Below are positions 41,293-50,600 of a DNA stretch of 64,000 nt, one piece after another. Both the position numbers and the translations under genes were made by a program. The DNA comes from Agrilactobacillus yilanensis (GTDB taxonomy: Bacteria > Bacillota > Bacilli > Lactobacillales > Lactobacillaceae). The stretch spans positions 248,001-312,000 of the forward strand of contig NZ_RHOY01000002.1 of the NCBI RefSeq assembly GCF_003946725.1, written 5' to 3'. The notes beneath the pieces were generated by a model. The model did not search any database and was not told where the DNA came from. It saw only the letters and a program-made list of their open reading frames with translations. Position 1 is the stretch's first letter. Every line of letters starts with the position of its first letter.

Positions 41293-41998
41293 GATCAACG
41301 CCCCCTTCGTAGATGTTTTCATAGTAAGTTTCAATACTCAACCCGTCTTTTTCTCGAATTTCTTCAGCGGATTTTTGAGAAATTACCATTTGATGTTTTA
41401 AAATCACAACTTGATCTAAAATATTTGCGATATCTTCCACATGATGGTCAGAAATCAAAATGGTGGCATTATCAGGTTTCCAGGTCAGCATACTTTTGAT
41501 GAGCCGTTTACGCGTCATACTATCAATGCCGTCAAAAGGTTCATCCAATAAATAAAGTGATACACGCCGAGCAAGTGTAACCGCGAGAACACATTTCATA
41601 CGGTTCCCCTTGGAGAGTGCGCTCAATTTCTCAGTGCCGTCTAGATCTAGACTCGCGATAATTTTTTCAAAAACATCAATGGAGAAATCTGAATATAAAG
41701 TGTCACAATAATTAGCAATTTCCGTTAACCGGGCATTGGGTTGAACGCCGGTTAATATTTGGCTGAAGCTGGCCACTTGCTTTCTAGCTGTATTCGTTGT
41801 TGCAGTGCCTATCCGAATAGTACCTTTATAATTGGGAACAACGCCACTAATTAAGCGCATTAAAGTTGTTTTACCAGCGCCGTTTGCACCTAACAGGCCA
41901 ATGATATTATTTTGAGGCAGCTGTAGATTCAAGTGATCAATGATTATTTTGAGATTTCGTTTATAAGTCACATTGGACAAAGTTACTAAATTAGTCAT
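41267..41998 (-). CDS. ABC exporter ATP-binding protein
   Basis: A 243-residue ATPase with Walker A GANGAGKTT, a reduced signature (LSKGNRMKC in place of LSGGQ), Walker B LYLLDEPFDGID and SDHHVEDI as switch. The LSKG-type signature and SDH switch are usual in YtrB-like exporters. ATG 41998 follows AAAGGAC and overlaps the regulator gene by 8 bp. Confidence 0.85.
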   Translation of the reverse strand: MTNLVTLSNVTYKRNLKIIIDHLNLQLPQNNIIGLLGANGAGKTTLMRLISGVVPNYKGTIRIGTATTNTARKQVASFSQILTGVQPNARLTEIANYCDTLYSDFSIDVFEKIIASLDLDGTEKLSALSKGNRMKCVLAVTLARRVSLYLLDEPFDGIDSMTRKRLIKSMLTWKPDNATILISDHHVEDIANILDQVVILKHQMVISQKSAEEIREKDGLSIETYYENIYEGGVDHDQSHDNL

Positions 41999-42368
41999 GA
42001 TTATCGTCCTTTCTTTTGGCAATATAGTTTTGTAACGCGGTGATCATTTCTTCCGGTGAGAGCTGTAATTCCGCCAGACGATCATAGACATGCTGAAGCT
42101 GGGTTTCAATAACTTTTTCCCTTAGTTTCATTAAAATAGTCTCATCTTCAGTTACAAAATTGCCTTTACCCCGTTTAGATTCCAAAACGCCTTCGTCAAT
42201 TAATTCACTTAGGGCACGTTGAATCGTATTGACGTTAACTGTTAAATCCAGTGCCAATTGCCGAACAGCAGGTAATTTATCGCCAGGGCTCAAATGTGAA
42301 ATAATGATTTCGGTGTAAATATATTGTTTGATTTGATAATAGATGGGGATTTTGTCGTTAAATTCCAT
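41991..42368 (-). CDS. GntR-family regulator, YtrA subfamily
   Basis: A 125-residue regulator with the GntR winged helix (GDKLPAVRQLALDLTVNVNTIQ) and the short two-helix C-terminal part that marks YtrA proteins. It is first in the operon with the ABC exporter and has AAGGAGG upstream. A palindrome overlapping its -10 is the likely operator, so it would repress its own operon until an envelope stress or antibiotic relieves it (by analogy). Confidence 0.88.
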   Translation of the reverse strand: MEFNDKIPIYYQIKQYIYTEIIISHLSPGDKLPAVRQLALDLTVNVNTIQRALSELIDEGVLESKRGKGNFVTEDETILMKLREKVIETQLQHVYDRLAELQLSPEEMITALQNYIAKRKDDNHD

Positions 42369-42385
42369 GAGTGAACCTCCTTAAC

Positions 42386-42401
42386 AGTGTACTAGTACGC
42401 T
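42386..42401. promoter_or_regulatory. YtrA-type operator at the exporter promoter
   Basis: AGTGTACTAGTACGCT contains the perfect palindrome GTACTAGTAC. It directly follows TATAAT on the minus strand (about 42413-42408), so binding would block transcription initiation. Confidence 0.65.
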
Positions 42402-42540
42402 ATTACATTATAACTGATGGTTTTTAATTATACAAGCTTTATAAATAATCATTTTTAGGATAGGTTATAATATAAATTGGCAGCCGTATTTTAGGCGAGG
42501 TACTTAAGTTTTAGATTAAAGAATAGCTGGAGGCATTGAG

Positions 42541-44172
42541 ATGGCACAATCAGAATCGATTTTAAATAATCCTTTTTTAAATAAAGGGACCGCATTTACA
42601 AATGAAGAAAGACAGGCGTTAGGCTTAGTAGGGATGCTGCCTAGTAAGGTACAGACAATTACTGAACAGACAACGCAAGCCTACGGGCAGTTTCAAAGTA
42701 AGACGACAGATTTAGAGAAAAGAATTTTTTTGATGAATTTGTTTAATGAAAATCGCACGTTATTTTATCATTTGATGGCGGACCACGTGGTAGAATTTAT
42801 GCCGATTGTCTACGATCCCGTGGTAGCAGAGTCGATTGAGCAATATAATGAACTCTTTTTAGCACCGCAAAATGCAGCTTTTATTTCAGTGGATGACCCA
42901 GAAGCTATTGAAGCCAGTTTGGAAAATGCTGCTGGCGGTCGAGATATCCGCTTGGTGGTCGTAACAGATGCCGAGGGTATTTTAGGCATGGGTGATTGGG
43001 GTGTTAACGGTGTGGATATTGCCATCGGAAAATTGATGGTCTATACAGCCGCCGCAGGGATTGATCCCGCGCAAGTATTGCCTGTAAGTATTGATGCCGG
43101 TACAAATAATCAAAAATTACTAGCAGATCCGTTGTATCTAGGTAATCGACATCAACGAATCTACGGGCCCCAATATGAGGCTGTGATTGATCGGTTTGTG
43201 ACGGCTCAGCAAAAGCTATTTCCAGAGGCATTATTACATTGGGAAGACTTTGGCCGTGCTAATGCCCAAGCGATTTTGGACAAATATAAAACAAAAATTG
43301 CGACGTTCAATGATGATATTCAAGGCACGGGGATGGTCGTTTTAGCCGGTATTTTAGGCGCTTTGAATATTTCTAAAGAATCAATTACAGATCAAAGAAT
43401 TTTATCTTTTGGGGCAGGCACCGCTGGCATGGGGATTGCCAATCAAATTATGGATGAATTAAAGCAAGCAGGCCTCACAGAAGCCCAAGCCAAACAACGA
43501 TTTTACGCCGTGGACAAACAAGGCCTATTGTTTGAAGATACTGACGGCTTAACGCCAGCACAAAAGCCTTTTGTCCGTAAACGCAGTGAATTTCAAAATG
43601 CGGATGCATTGACGGATTTGGCCACCATTGTGAAGACCATTCAACCGACAATTCTTATTGGCACATCCACACAGCCAGGGGCATTTACGGAAAGTATTGT
43701 AAAAGAAATGGCGGCCCACACCCCACGGCCAATTATTTTTCCATTGTCTAATCCAACAAAATTGGCAGAGGCCAAAGCTGAAGATTTAATCAAATGGACA
43801 GATGGTAAAGCTTTAGTAGCCACCGGCATTCCGGCAGCCGATGTAACTTATAAAGGCGTGACCTATCAAATTGGCCAAGGTAACAATGCCTTAATGTATC
43901 CGGGATTAGGTTTTGGCTTGATCGCCGCCACAGCAAAAGTCTTAAATGAAGCGACTTTATCCGCTGCGTGCCATGCCTTAGGGGGGATCGTGGATACCTC
44001 AAAACCTGGAGCTTCTGTTTTGCCGCCGGTCTCCAAGATTACAGAATTCTCACAAACACTAGCCCAAGTCGTTGCCCAGAGTATTCTGGATCAAAAATTA
44101 AATAAAGAACCTATCGCCAGTGCTGAACAGGCCGTTGCAGCAATGAAGTGGCGCCCAGAATACAAGAATTAG
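42541..44172 (+). CDS. mleS: Malolactic enzyme
   Basis: A 543-residue NAD+- and Mn2+-dependent enzyme that decarboxylates L-malate directly to L-lactate. The sequence follows lactococcal MleS almost throughout: [65 protein letters not shown] and [20 protein letters not shown]. The malolactic type is favoured over malic enzyme by the N-terminal string and its length. RBS GGAGG lies upstream. No malate permease (mleP) or MleR regulator is adjacent; it is a single-gene unit with a strong terminator. Malolactic fermentation consumes a proton and yields proton-motive force when malate uptake is electrogenic. Confidence 0.95.
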   Translation: MAQSESILNNPFLNKGTAFTNEERQALGLVGMLPSKVQTITEQTTQAYGQFQSKTTDLEKRIFLMNLFNENRTLFYHLMADHVVEFMPIVYDPVVAESIEQYNELFLAPQNAAFISVDDPEAIEASLENAAGGRDIRLVVVTDAEGILGMGDWGVNGVDIAIGKLMVYTAAAGIDPAQVLPVSIDAGTNNQKLLADPLYLGNRHQRIYGPQYEAVIDRFVTAQQKLFPEALLHWEDFGRANAQAILDKYKTKIATFNDDIQGTGMVVLAGILGALNISKESITDQRILSFGAGTAGMGIANQIMDELKQAGLTEAQAKQRFYAVDKQGLLFEDTDGLTPAQKPFVRKRSEFQNADALTDLATIVKTIQPTILIGTSTQPGAFTESIVKEMAAHTPRPIIFPLSNPTKLAEAKAEDLIKWTDGKALVATGIPAADVTYKGVTYQIGQGNNALMYPGLGFGLIAATAKVLNEATLSAACHALGGIVDTSKPGASVLPPVSKITEFSQTLAQVVAQSILDQKLNKEPIASAEQAVAAMKWRPEYKN

Positions 44173-44213
44173 AGGGTAAACCAACAGGAAATTTGGGCGT
44201 ACATTCCAAAAAA

Positions 44214-44264
44214 GATAAACAAAAAAAACCAAGTCAAAATTTTTGACCTGGTTTTTTGTTTATC
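44214..44264. terminator. Rho-independent terminator after mleS
   Basis: AACCAAGTCAAA and TTTGACCTGGTT form the core stem, extended by A/T-rich pairs (GATAAACAAAAA with TTTTTGTTTATC). It may work in both directions. Confidence 0.9.
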
Positions 44265-44325
44265 GGCATTAATATTAGTGCTCGTCCAAGTTAGCGTTTA
44301 TTTCAGTTTCTAGAGATTTAAAGCG

Positions 44326-45717
44326 TCAATCGGTTTTTGGCAACGTTATTTTAAAAATACTGCCAGTGGGCTGGTTATCTAAAACAGTAATCGTGCCCTG
44401 ACTTAATTTCACCAGTTGAGCCACAATGGCTAAGCCTAAACCGCTGCCTTTAATAGTGGCTGAATGAGATTGATCTACCCGATAGAATCGCTGAAAAATA
44501 GCGCTCTTCTGGTCATCTGGAATACCATCCCCTAAGTCGGCAACGGTTATTTCAACGGCTGTTTTAGTCTGAGTTAAACCTAGTGTAATTGGCTGATCTT
44601 CTGGTGTGTACTTACGGGCATTGTCCAATAGGGCCACTAGAATTTGCTGCAAAATGTCATCATTACCAGAAACAATAACATCTGCGGCTAATTCTAATTG
44701 TAATGGCTGCGGGATCATAGGTTGGTAGTGCTGACTGAGCCGTTGGATCAAAGCTGTTAAATTTAGAGGTTTAAAGTCAATTTTAGCCTTATCTGCTCGG
44801 GACAAGTGTAATAAATTTTCAATTAATTCTTGCATCCGCAATGATTCAGCGTCAATAAAATCTAACGATTCCGGGATAACTTCTGGGTGGGCTTCACCAC
44901 GGCGTTTGATCAAACCAATATTGCCGCGAATTGCCGCAATCGGTGTCCGTAATTCGTGGGAGGCATCTGAGATAAATTGCCGTTCTCGAAGCAAACGCTG
45001 ATTTTGAGCGGATAGTAAGCCGTTAAAGGCGGTACCCAACTCATGAATTTCTAGCGGACTATCCGGGACTGATAAATTGGGCTGTTGTTGTTCTAAATTC
45101 TGACTAGATTTTTTAGCTTCATTGGCTAAACTTAGAGTCGGTGCACTGAGCCGTTGCGCAAGGCGTCTGGCCCAAAGACTGCCAAAACTAACGGTAATAA
45201 AAATTGCAAAAATAGTTAGAACTAAAAGAATCAATAAATTTTTAATCGTATTATTCAAACTGACCCAGAGCTGATAGGCGGTTTTACTATTTTTTTGGGT
45301 GTAGTACAAAAATAACCCGTAGTTCGGAATATAAACAACATTTTTTAAAAAATAAATATGATAGTTCTTACTAGCTAAAAATTTCTTTGAAGAAGGGGTG
45401 GTCATAATGACCCGATCCCGTTTGAAGGAAGCTGCGGTGACCGACTTATCTTTTGTTTTTACCCGAATAAACGTATTTTGTTTTGTATGCCGATTGGCTT
45501 GGTTATTCCACTGAATGAAGTTGGGGATGCTGTTAACATTAGCCCGATTCAAACTCATCATCAAGCCTTGTGCTTCTCGGGCAGTGTTGACGGATTGCTG
45601 GGCGGCCACAAAGATCAAAATAATGATACTGATCGCTAAAGTGATGCTAATAACAAGCCGCCGGATCGCTTGATTAATTACTTTTTCATAAGATGGTGCC
45701 GGTTTTGTTTCAGCCAT
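44326..45717 (-). CDS. Sensor histidine kinase
   Basis: A 463-residue membrane kinase. TM1 (about 20-42) and TM2 (about 160-185) flank an extracytoplasmic sensor loop, then a HAMP linker, a HisKA domain with the phospho-acceptor His in ISDASHELRTPIAAIRGN, and HATPase with N-box VALLDNARKYTP and G-boxes ADLGDGIPD and KGSGLGLAIV. ATG 45717 follows GAGGCGG and overlaps the response regulator gene by 8 bp. The signal is unknown; layout resembles CiaH/ArlS-like kinases. Confidence 0.9.
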   Translation of the reverse strand: MAETKPAPSYEKVINQAIRRLVISITLAISIIILIFVAAQQSVNTAREAQGLMMSLNRANVNSIPNFIQWNNQANRHTKQNTFIRVKTKDKSVTAASFKRDRVIMTTPSSKKFLASKNYHIYFLKNVVYIPNYGLFLYYTQKNSKTAYQLWVSLNNTIKNLLILLVLTIFAIFITVSFGSLWARRLAQRLSAPTLSLANEAKKSSQNLEQQQPNLSVPDSPLEIHELGTAFNGLLSAQNQRLLRERQFISDASHELRTPIAAIRGNIGLIKRRGEAHPEVIPESLDFIDAESLRMQELIENLLHLSRADKAKIDFKPLNLTALIQRLSQHYQPMIPQPLQLELAADVIVSGNDDILQQILVALLDNARKYTPEDQPITLGLTQTKTAVEITVADLGDGIPDDQKSAIFQRFYRVDQSHSATIKGSGLGLAIVAQLVKLSQGTITVLDNQPTGSIFKITLPKTD

Positions 45718-46405
45718 TAGCGACCGCCTCAATGGCATAGCCCACACCTCGGATGGTCTGAATTAAAGGCTGTTCATTTTTTAAATCAATTTTGCCCCGT
45801 AAGTAACCGACATAGACATCCACCACATTTTGCTGACCGAGGAAGTCTTCGCCCCAAACGTTATCTAACAATTCATCCCGGGTAAAAACTTGGCCGACAT
45901 GTTGGAGGAAGAATAATAACAAATCGTATTCTCGGCGGGTAAGCTGCACCACGTTACCGTTCCGAGTTACTTGATGAGATTTTGTATTTAATATTAAATT
46001 TTCAATCTGATACGTCTGATCTGGATCTACCAATTGGGCTGCACGACGTTGAATGACCCGGATTCGAGCTAATAATTCTTCGATTTCAAATGGCTTTGTA
46101 ATATAGTCATCAGCGCCATTATCTAAGCCGGCTACTTTGTCACCGACATAATCTCGAGCCGTCATAATGATTACAGGGACTTGATCGTGTTTACGAATTC
46201 GCCGTAAAACTTCCATACCATCTAATTTGGGTAACATCCAGTCTAATAAAATTAATAATAAATCGTTTTGGTGTTCGTTATATAAAGTCATCGCTGCTAA
46301 GCCGTCTTGAGCCACGACCACTTGGAAATCTTCAAACTGCAGCTCTTTTGTCAAATAGCTGGATAAGCTTAATTCATCTTCAACGATTAAAATAGTATCT
46401 TTCAT
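45710..46405 (-). CDS. OmpR-family response regulator
   Basis: A 231-residue regulator. The receiver domain has acidic ILIVEDELSLS, the phospho-acceptor Asp in LILLDWMLPKLDG, Thr in IIMTARD and Lys in YITKPFE. The winged-helix output domain has LTRREYDLLLFFLQHVGQVF and ends RGVGYAIEA. ATG 46405 follows CCGGGGG. It is co-transcribed with the downstream kinase, overlapping by 8 bp. The DHA2 exporter gene directly upstream on the same strand has its own terminator, so any link between them is not shown. Confidence 0.92.
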   Translation of the reverse strand: MKDTILIVEDELSLSSYLTKELQFEDFQVVVAQDGLAAMTLYNEHQNDLLLILLDWMLPKLDGMEVLRRIRKHDQVPVIIMTARDYVGDKVAGLDNGADDYITKPFEIEELLARIRVIQRRAAQLVDPDQTYQIENLILNTKSHQVTRNGNVVQLTRREYDLLLFFLQHVGQVFTRDELLDNVWGEDFLGQQNVVDVYVGYLRGKIDLKNEQPLIQTIRGVGYAIEAVANG

Positions 46406-46490
46406 AAAAAAACCCCCGGTTCTCTGCATATTAAGCTAATTATAATGGAAAATACTAATTATTTGTTAGAATTCAATTCAAAATGAAATT

Positions 46491-46538
46491 AAAAAATGCT
46501 GACCAGTCACAAAATTGTGATAAGTCAGCATTTTTTTA
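46491..46538 (-). terminator. Rho-independent terminator after the DHA2 exporter gene
   Basis: AAAAATGCTGA and TCAGCATTTTT form the outer stem, GTCAC/GTGAT the inner one. It overlaps the exporter stop codon and ends 85 bp before the response-regulator start. Confidence 0.9.
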
Positions 46539-47981
46539 AGCGTTGTGACGCTCTTCTTTAATAAATAACGTAATAATTAAAGCAGCAATTGTCAAAATTA
46601 ATGGGAAAATTAAACCTAGATGAACACCATTTGTAAAGGCAGTTTGGGAGTTAGCCGCCGCTGTACTTGTACTTTGACCAATCGCTAAAAGACTGGTAGC
46701 AACGGCCGTTGAAACGGCACCAATAATCTGTTGGAACGTATTCATAATCGTACTGCCATCACTAGCTGTCATCGGATCTAACGCATTTAGGCCAAACGTT
46801 TGAACTGGGGACATAGCTAGTGGAACTCCGATCATCATTACGATATGTGCTGTAATGACATAGCCCATTGCGGTATTTTTTGTTGTAAATAGCAGCATGA
46901 TAATCCCAATTAAAGCAATTGTAAAACCGGAAACGGCTAATTTTTTAGCGCCAATACGGTCATAGAAACGACCAGCGATTGCTGAAAAGACAGCATTGAC
47001 AACGCCTCCGGGCAGCATAACGATCCCTGTTAAGGCAACTGGAATGGCTAAACCTTTTTGCCAAAACATTGGTAATAAATACATTGAAGATAAAATAATA
47101 CCAAAATCTAACATGACTAAAACAGAACCCATAGCAAAATTCCGCCGTTGAAAAACCTTGAAATTCAAGATTGGTGTTTGGTAATTTAATTGTCGGCGGA
47201 TATAAACCGCTAAAATAATCAAAGCAACAACTAAAATACTTAAGACAAGTGGGGAAGTCCAACCGTGATCACTTGCTAAGCTAACCCCAGTGACTAAACC
47301 GCCAAAGCCTAATGTTGATAATAGAATAGAGAATAAATCAACTTTTGGTTTAGATAATTTACCAACATTCGGTAAATATTTAACTGCAAAAATCAGACCT
47401 AATAATAAGAAAGGGATAAAAGCCCAGAATAACCATTGCCAAGATAACGCACCGATGATAATTCCGGCAAGCGTTGGCCCGATCGCTGGGGCAAACATGA
47501 TGACTAATGAAATCATCCCCATGGCACTACCTAATTTATGCGGTGGGAAAATTAAAGTGGCTACCGTGAACATTAAAGGCAAAATTAAACCTGTCGCAAT
47601 ACCTTGAATCATTCGACCAATTAATAAGATCGAAAAAGTACTAGCTAAGGCAGAAATTGCAGCACCCACCATAAAATCAATAAGGGCAAAGATAATTAAA
47701 GTTCGCGTTGAAAGCCAGCGACTTAATAAACTGGAGAGAGGCAAAACAATACCAATTACTAACATATAGCCGGTAACAAGCCATTGTGCCGTCCCCACAC
47801 CGATATTTAATTGGGTCATCAAACTCGGTAGAGCAATATTTAAAGAAGTTTCGCTGAGCATTCCCACGAAACCGCCAATTAGCATCCCCATCATTGCTAA
47901 CATTGGTCGTTTTATGGGAAAAGCAGCCGTTTCCGGTACAGCCTTCTTTTGAGTTGTCATTTTATCCATTGTACTTTCCAT
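46536..47981 (-). CDS. DHA2 (14-TM) MFS multidrug exporter
   Basis: A 481-residue MFS protein with fourteen hydrophobic segments. Motif A appears as LSSLLSRWLSTRTLIIFAL and motif C as MFAPAIGPTLAGIIIG, the drug:H+ antiporter (EmrB/QacA) pattern. ATG 47981 is chosen, with AAGGAGTG about 15 nt upstream; further upstream codons lack family similarity. Substrate range is unknown. Confidence 0.88.
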   Translation of the reverse strand: MESTMDKMTTQKKAVPETAAFPIKRPMLAMMGMLIGGFVGMLSETSLNIALPSLMTQLNIGVGTAQWLVTGYMLVIGIVLPLSSLLSRWLSTRTLIIFALIDFMVGAAISALASTFSILLIGRMIQGIATGLILPLMFTVATLIFPPHKLGSAMGMISLVIMFAPAIGPTLAGIIIGALSWQWLFWAFIPFLLLGLIFAVKYLPNVGKLSKPKVDLFSILLSTLGFGGLVTGVSLASDHGWTSPLVLSILVVALIILAVYIRRQLNYQTPILNFKVFQRRNFAMGSVLVMLDFGIILSSMYLLPMFWQKGLAIPVALTGIVMLPGGVVNAVFSAIAGRFYDRIGAKKLAVSGFTIALIGIIMLLFTTKNTAMGYVITAHIVMMIGVPLAMSPVQTFGLNALDPMTASDGSTIMNTFQQIIGAVSTAVATSLLAIGQSTSTAAANSQTAFTNGVHLGLIFPLILTIAALIITLFIKEERHNA

Positions 47982-48273
47982 ATTTAAATTAAAACACTCC
48001 TTCATCAAATTTTTATTTCGACAATTGATTACACTACCATAAAAAAATATTTTTCGTAAGTTTTTTTTGAAACTAGCACACAAATAAAATGGTGTTTTCA
48101 GAAAAATATTGTCGTTGTCGGCTTAAGCTCATAGATTCACATTCATAAATATGAACCACTAGACAGATGATATATCAGTCTATACGGGATTTTCTAATCT
48201 ATTTATCAGGGCATCATAATATTAAATTGAAGGCAAACAGAATTTTTTTTAGCTTTTTTACTGTAAGGGTTTT

Positions 48274-48291
48274 CATATAAAAAACTATATG
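48274..48291. promoter_or_regulatory. Palindrome CATATA-N6-TATATG at the modA promoter
   Basis: The inverted repeat sits 34 bp before the modA ATG and just upstream of a TATATT -10-like box. Its form recalls the TATATA-N6-TATATA core of ModE boxes, but it is AT-rich and no ModE gene is present. Confidence 0.3.
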
Positions 48292-48324
48292 GTATATTGG
48301 AATCACAACAAAGGAGGATGAAAC

Positions 48325-49110
48325 ATGAAAAAGAAACTTTGGCTTAGCGTTGCTATAATTTTTGGGTTACTACTAAGTTTACCCACTTTATTGGGGGCGC
48401 AGCCAGCACAAGCAGCCAGTAAAGTAACCGTACATTATTCGGCCGCAGCGAGTTTGAAAGATGTATTAACCAGTATTTCTAAGGATTATCAGAAGAAACA
48501 TCCAAAGACTAAAATTGAATTAGACTTTGCAGGTTCCGGACAAATCAAACAAAAAGTTTTGAGTGGGGCACCAATTGATGGCGTGTTAACAGCTAGTAAA
48601 GCAGATATGACGGCTTTGACAGACGCCAAAAAAGCGAAGAGTACGTTTGCCTTATTAGGGAATTCTTTAGTTTTAGTTCAAAGTAAACAACAAGATAAGT
48701 TAACTGGGGATTTGGCAGCGCAATTGAACGCCGCTGAAAAAATTGCTTTAGGCGAACCAAAAGCAGTACCTGCTGGTCGCTATGCTACAGAAACTCTAGA
48801 CTATTATAAGTTAACGGATACATTGCAAGACAAATATGTTTATGCCAATGATGTCCGCCAAGTTCTGGCTTATGTTGCCGCTGGGAATGCGCAAGTTGGT
48901 TTTGTTTATATGACCGATGCTAAAATCAGTGATGATGTTCGAGTGATTAAAAAAGTCTCTGAAAAATCTCATACCCCAATTCGTTATTATGTCGGTGCGA
49001 CAACAACAAATAAGAAAAAATTAAAAGCTGTTAAAGACTTCAATAAATACTTGAAGACAAAACCAGCTGTCAAGAAATTTAAAGCAGCTGGCTTCTCAAT
49101 GGTGAAGTAA
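48325..49110 (+). CDS. modA: Molybdate ABC transporter substrate-binding protein
   Basis: A 261-residue secreted binding protein with a signal peptide cleaved after about QPAQA (residue 30) and no lipobox. ModA strings include VHYSAAASLKDVLTSISKDY, FAGSGQIKQKVLSGAPIDG and YANDVRQVLAYVAAGNAQVGF. AAAGGAGG precedes the ATG. With modBC it forms a high-affinity molybdate importer. Molybdate use points to a Mo-cofactor enzyme elsewhere in the genome, such as nitrate reductase. Confidence 0.93.
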   Translation: MKKKLWLSVAIIFGLLLSLPTLLGAQPAQAASKVTVHYSAAASLKDVLTSISKDYQKKHPKTKIELDFAGSGQIKQKVLSGAPIDGVLTASKADMTALTDAKKAKSTFALLGNSLVLVQSKQQDKLTGDLAAQLNAAEKIALGEPKAVPAGRYATETLDYYKLTDTLQDKYVYANDVRQVLAYVAAGNAQVGFVYMTDAKISDDVRVIKKVSEKSHTPIRYYVGATTTNKKKLKAVKDFNKYLKTKPAVKKFKAAGFSMVK

Positions 49111-49122
49111 GGACTGTGAGCC

Positions 49123-49791
49123 ATGTTAATAACACCAATCGTCCATTCTTTAATTATTGCCATTATTGCGACGACGTTAACCTTTTTAATTTGTCTGCCA
49201 ATTGTCTATTTATTGATTCGGCATCCGATTAAATTAAACTGGTTTGTAGAAAGTCTATTTTTACTGCCGTTAGTGTTACCACCGACAGTTGTAGGACTAT
49301 TTTTACTGCAATTATTTGGTAAATATGGTATTATAGGACGGTTCCTAGCATTATTCGCAGATTATTCTGTGATCTTTACCTTGACCGGTGCAGTTATTGC
49401 GACCATTATTGTAGTGTTACCAATAATGTACCAGTCAATTAAAGCTGCTATTTTATCCGTTGACCCCACCTTATCCGAGGCTGCTAAAGTCATGGGTGCC
49501 ACACCCTACGAAATTTTACGTTGGATTATTTTGCCCAACGCTTACAGCGGCATTATTGTCGGATTATTACTAACGTTTTGCCGGGGGTTAGGGGAATTCG
49601 GTGCATCATTGATGGTAGCTGGCTACATCCAAGGCAAAACAGATACCATTGCCACCGCCATTTATTTCGCCATTCAAGGCGGTGACAATCACACGGCTAT
49701 TGTGTTAAGTCTTTTAGATGTTTTAATCGGCATCATTGCCTTATTGTTCATTCAATTTTTGAACTATCGCACTAAAGAAGTGAGGCAATAA
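49123..49791 (+). CDS. modB: Molybdate ABC transporter permease
   Basis: A 222-residue permease with five membrane segments. It has the ModB strings LPLVLPPTVVGLFLLQLFG, the EAA loop SEAAKVMGATPYEILRWIIL and RGLGEFGASLMVAGYI. It lies 12 bp after modA and 1 bp before modC, so all three are one operon. Confidence 0.93.
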   Translation: MLITPIVHSLIIAIIATTLTFLICLPIVYLLIRHPIKLNWFVESLFLLPLVLPPTVVGLFLLQLFGKYGIIGRFLALFADYSVIFTLTGAVIATIIVVLPIMYQSIKAAILSVDPTLSEAAKVMGATPYEILRWIILPNAYSGIIVGLLLTFCRGLGEFGASLMVAGYIQGKTDTIATAIYFAIQGGDNHTAIVLSLLDVLIGIIALLFIQFLNYRTKEVRQ

Positions 49792-49792
49792 T

Positions 49793-50422
49793 ATGTTAAA
49801 AATTGACATTCAAAAGATGATCAACAAAGAACCGCTACATTTCAAAATGACAATGGATCAACAGTTTTATGGTCTAATGGGCTCATCCGGTTGTGGTAAA
49901 ACCACGATTTTGCGAATTATCGCTGGCTTAGCACAACCGGATGCAGGCATCATTGAATTTGACGAACAAGTCTGGCTTGACACGGCAGCTAATATCTCGC
50001 TGCCCCCAGAACAGCGGCATATTGGCTTTATGTTTCAAAGTTTAGCTTTGTTCCCAAATATGACAACAAAACAAAATATTGACTTTTACCGGCGTACAAA
50101 AGTTGGCAAAACTTACGGCGGTGTGTCTGAGGCAGTGGCCCAACAATTAGTCACTACTTTAGGTTTGACCCCTTTAATGGATCAAATGGTTACGCGTTTA
50201 TCCGGCGGGCAGCGACAAAGAGTCGCCCTTTGCCGCGCATTGGTGCAACAGCCTAAATTATTACTACTAGATGAACCCTTTACCGGGCTAGATGATGATT
50301 TAAGGCAAAAAACGATGCAATTAACCCGTGAAGTTTTGAGTCAAACTCAAACACAAGTCATTATTGTATCCCATCGTAAAGATGAAATTTTGGCCTTTAC
50401 GGATAATATTTATGGAATGTAA
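49793..50422 (+). CDS. modC: Molybdate ABC transporter ATP-binding protein, short form
   Basis: A 209-residue ATPase with Walker A GSSGCGKTT, Q-loop FQSLALFPNMT, signature LSGGQRQRVALCRAL and Walker B LLLLDEPFTGLD. It lacks the C-terminal molybdate-binding MOP domain found in E. coli ModC (about 350 residues), as is common in Firmicutes. Confidence 0.9.
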   Translation: MLKIDIQKMINKEPLHFKMTMDQQFYGLMGSSGCGKTTILRIIAGLAQPDAGIIEFDEQVWLDTAANISLPPEQRHIGFMFQSLALFPNMTTKQNIDFYRRTKVGKTYGGVSEAVAQQLVTTLGLTPLMDQMVTRLSGGQRQRVALCRALVQQPKLLLLDEPFTGLDDDLRQKTMQLTREVLSQTQTQVIIVSHRKDEILAFTDNIYGM

Positions 50423-50500
50423 TTTATCGGTGATTTTGTAATCGCTGACAATGAGGTTACAGCAGTAATACTGCTGGCAATGACAACCGTGTGAAAATGC

Positions 50501-50529
50501 TGCCTACACGTTTTTAAGCGCTGTAGGCA
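50501..50529. other. Stem-loop in the modC 3' untranslated region
   Basis: TGCCTACA and TGTAGGCA form an 8-bp stem with a 13-nt loop. A second short hairpin, CAGCAGTAATACTGCTG, lies at about 50460-50476. Neither has a T-run, so they may be RNA-stability elements. Confidence 0.4.
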
Positions 50530-50553
50530 TGTACATCAGAACCAAGGCATTAA

Positions 50554-50595
50554 AAAAGCGATCTGACTTTTGTACTTTAAAGTCAGGTCGCTTTT
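50554..50595. terminator. Bidirectional rho-independent terminator
   Basis: AAAAGCGATCTGACTTT and AAAGTCAGGTCGCTTTT form a 17-bp stem with one wobble between the converging modC and GDPD genes. Confidence 0.92.
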
Positions 50596-50600
50596 CTATA

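Noticed and set aside
50440-50550. Molybdenum-cofactor (moco) RNA-like element after modC
   Set aside because: The hairpins lie at the 3' end, are short, and do not show the moco RNA arrangement.
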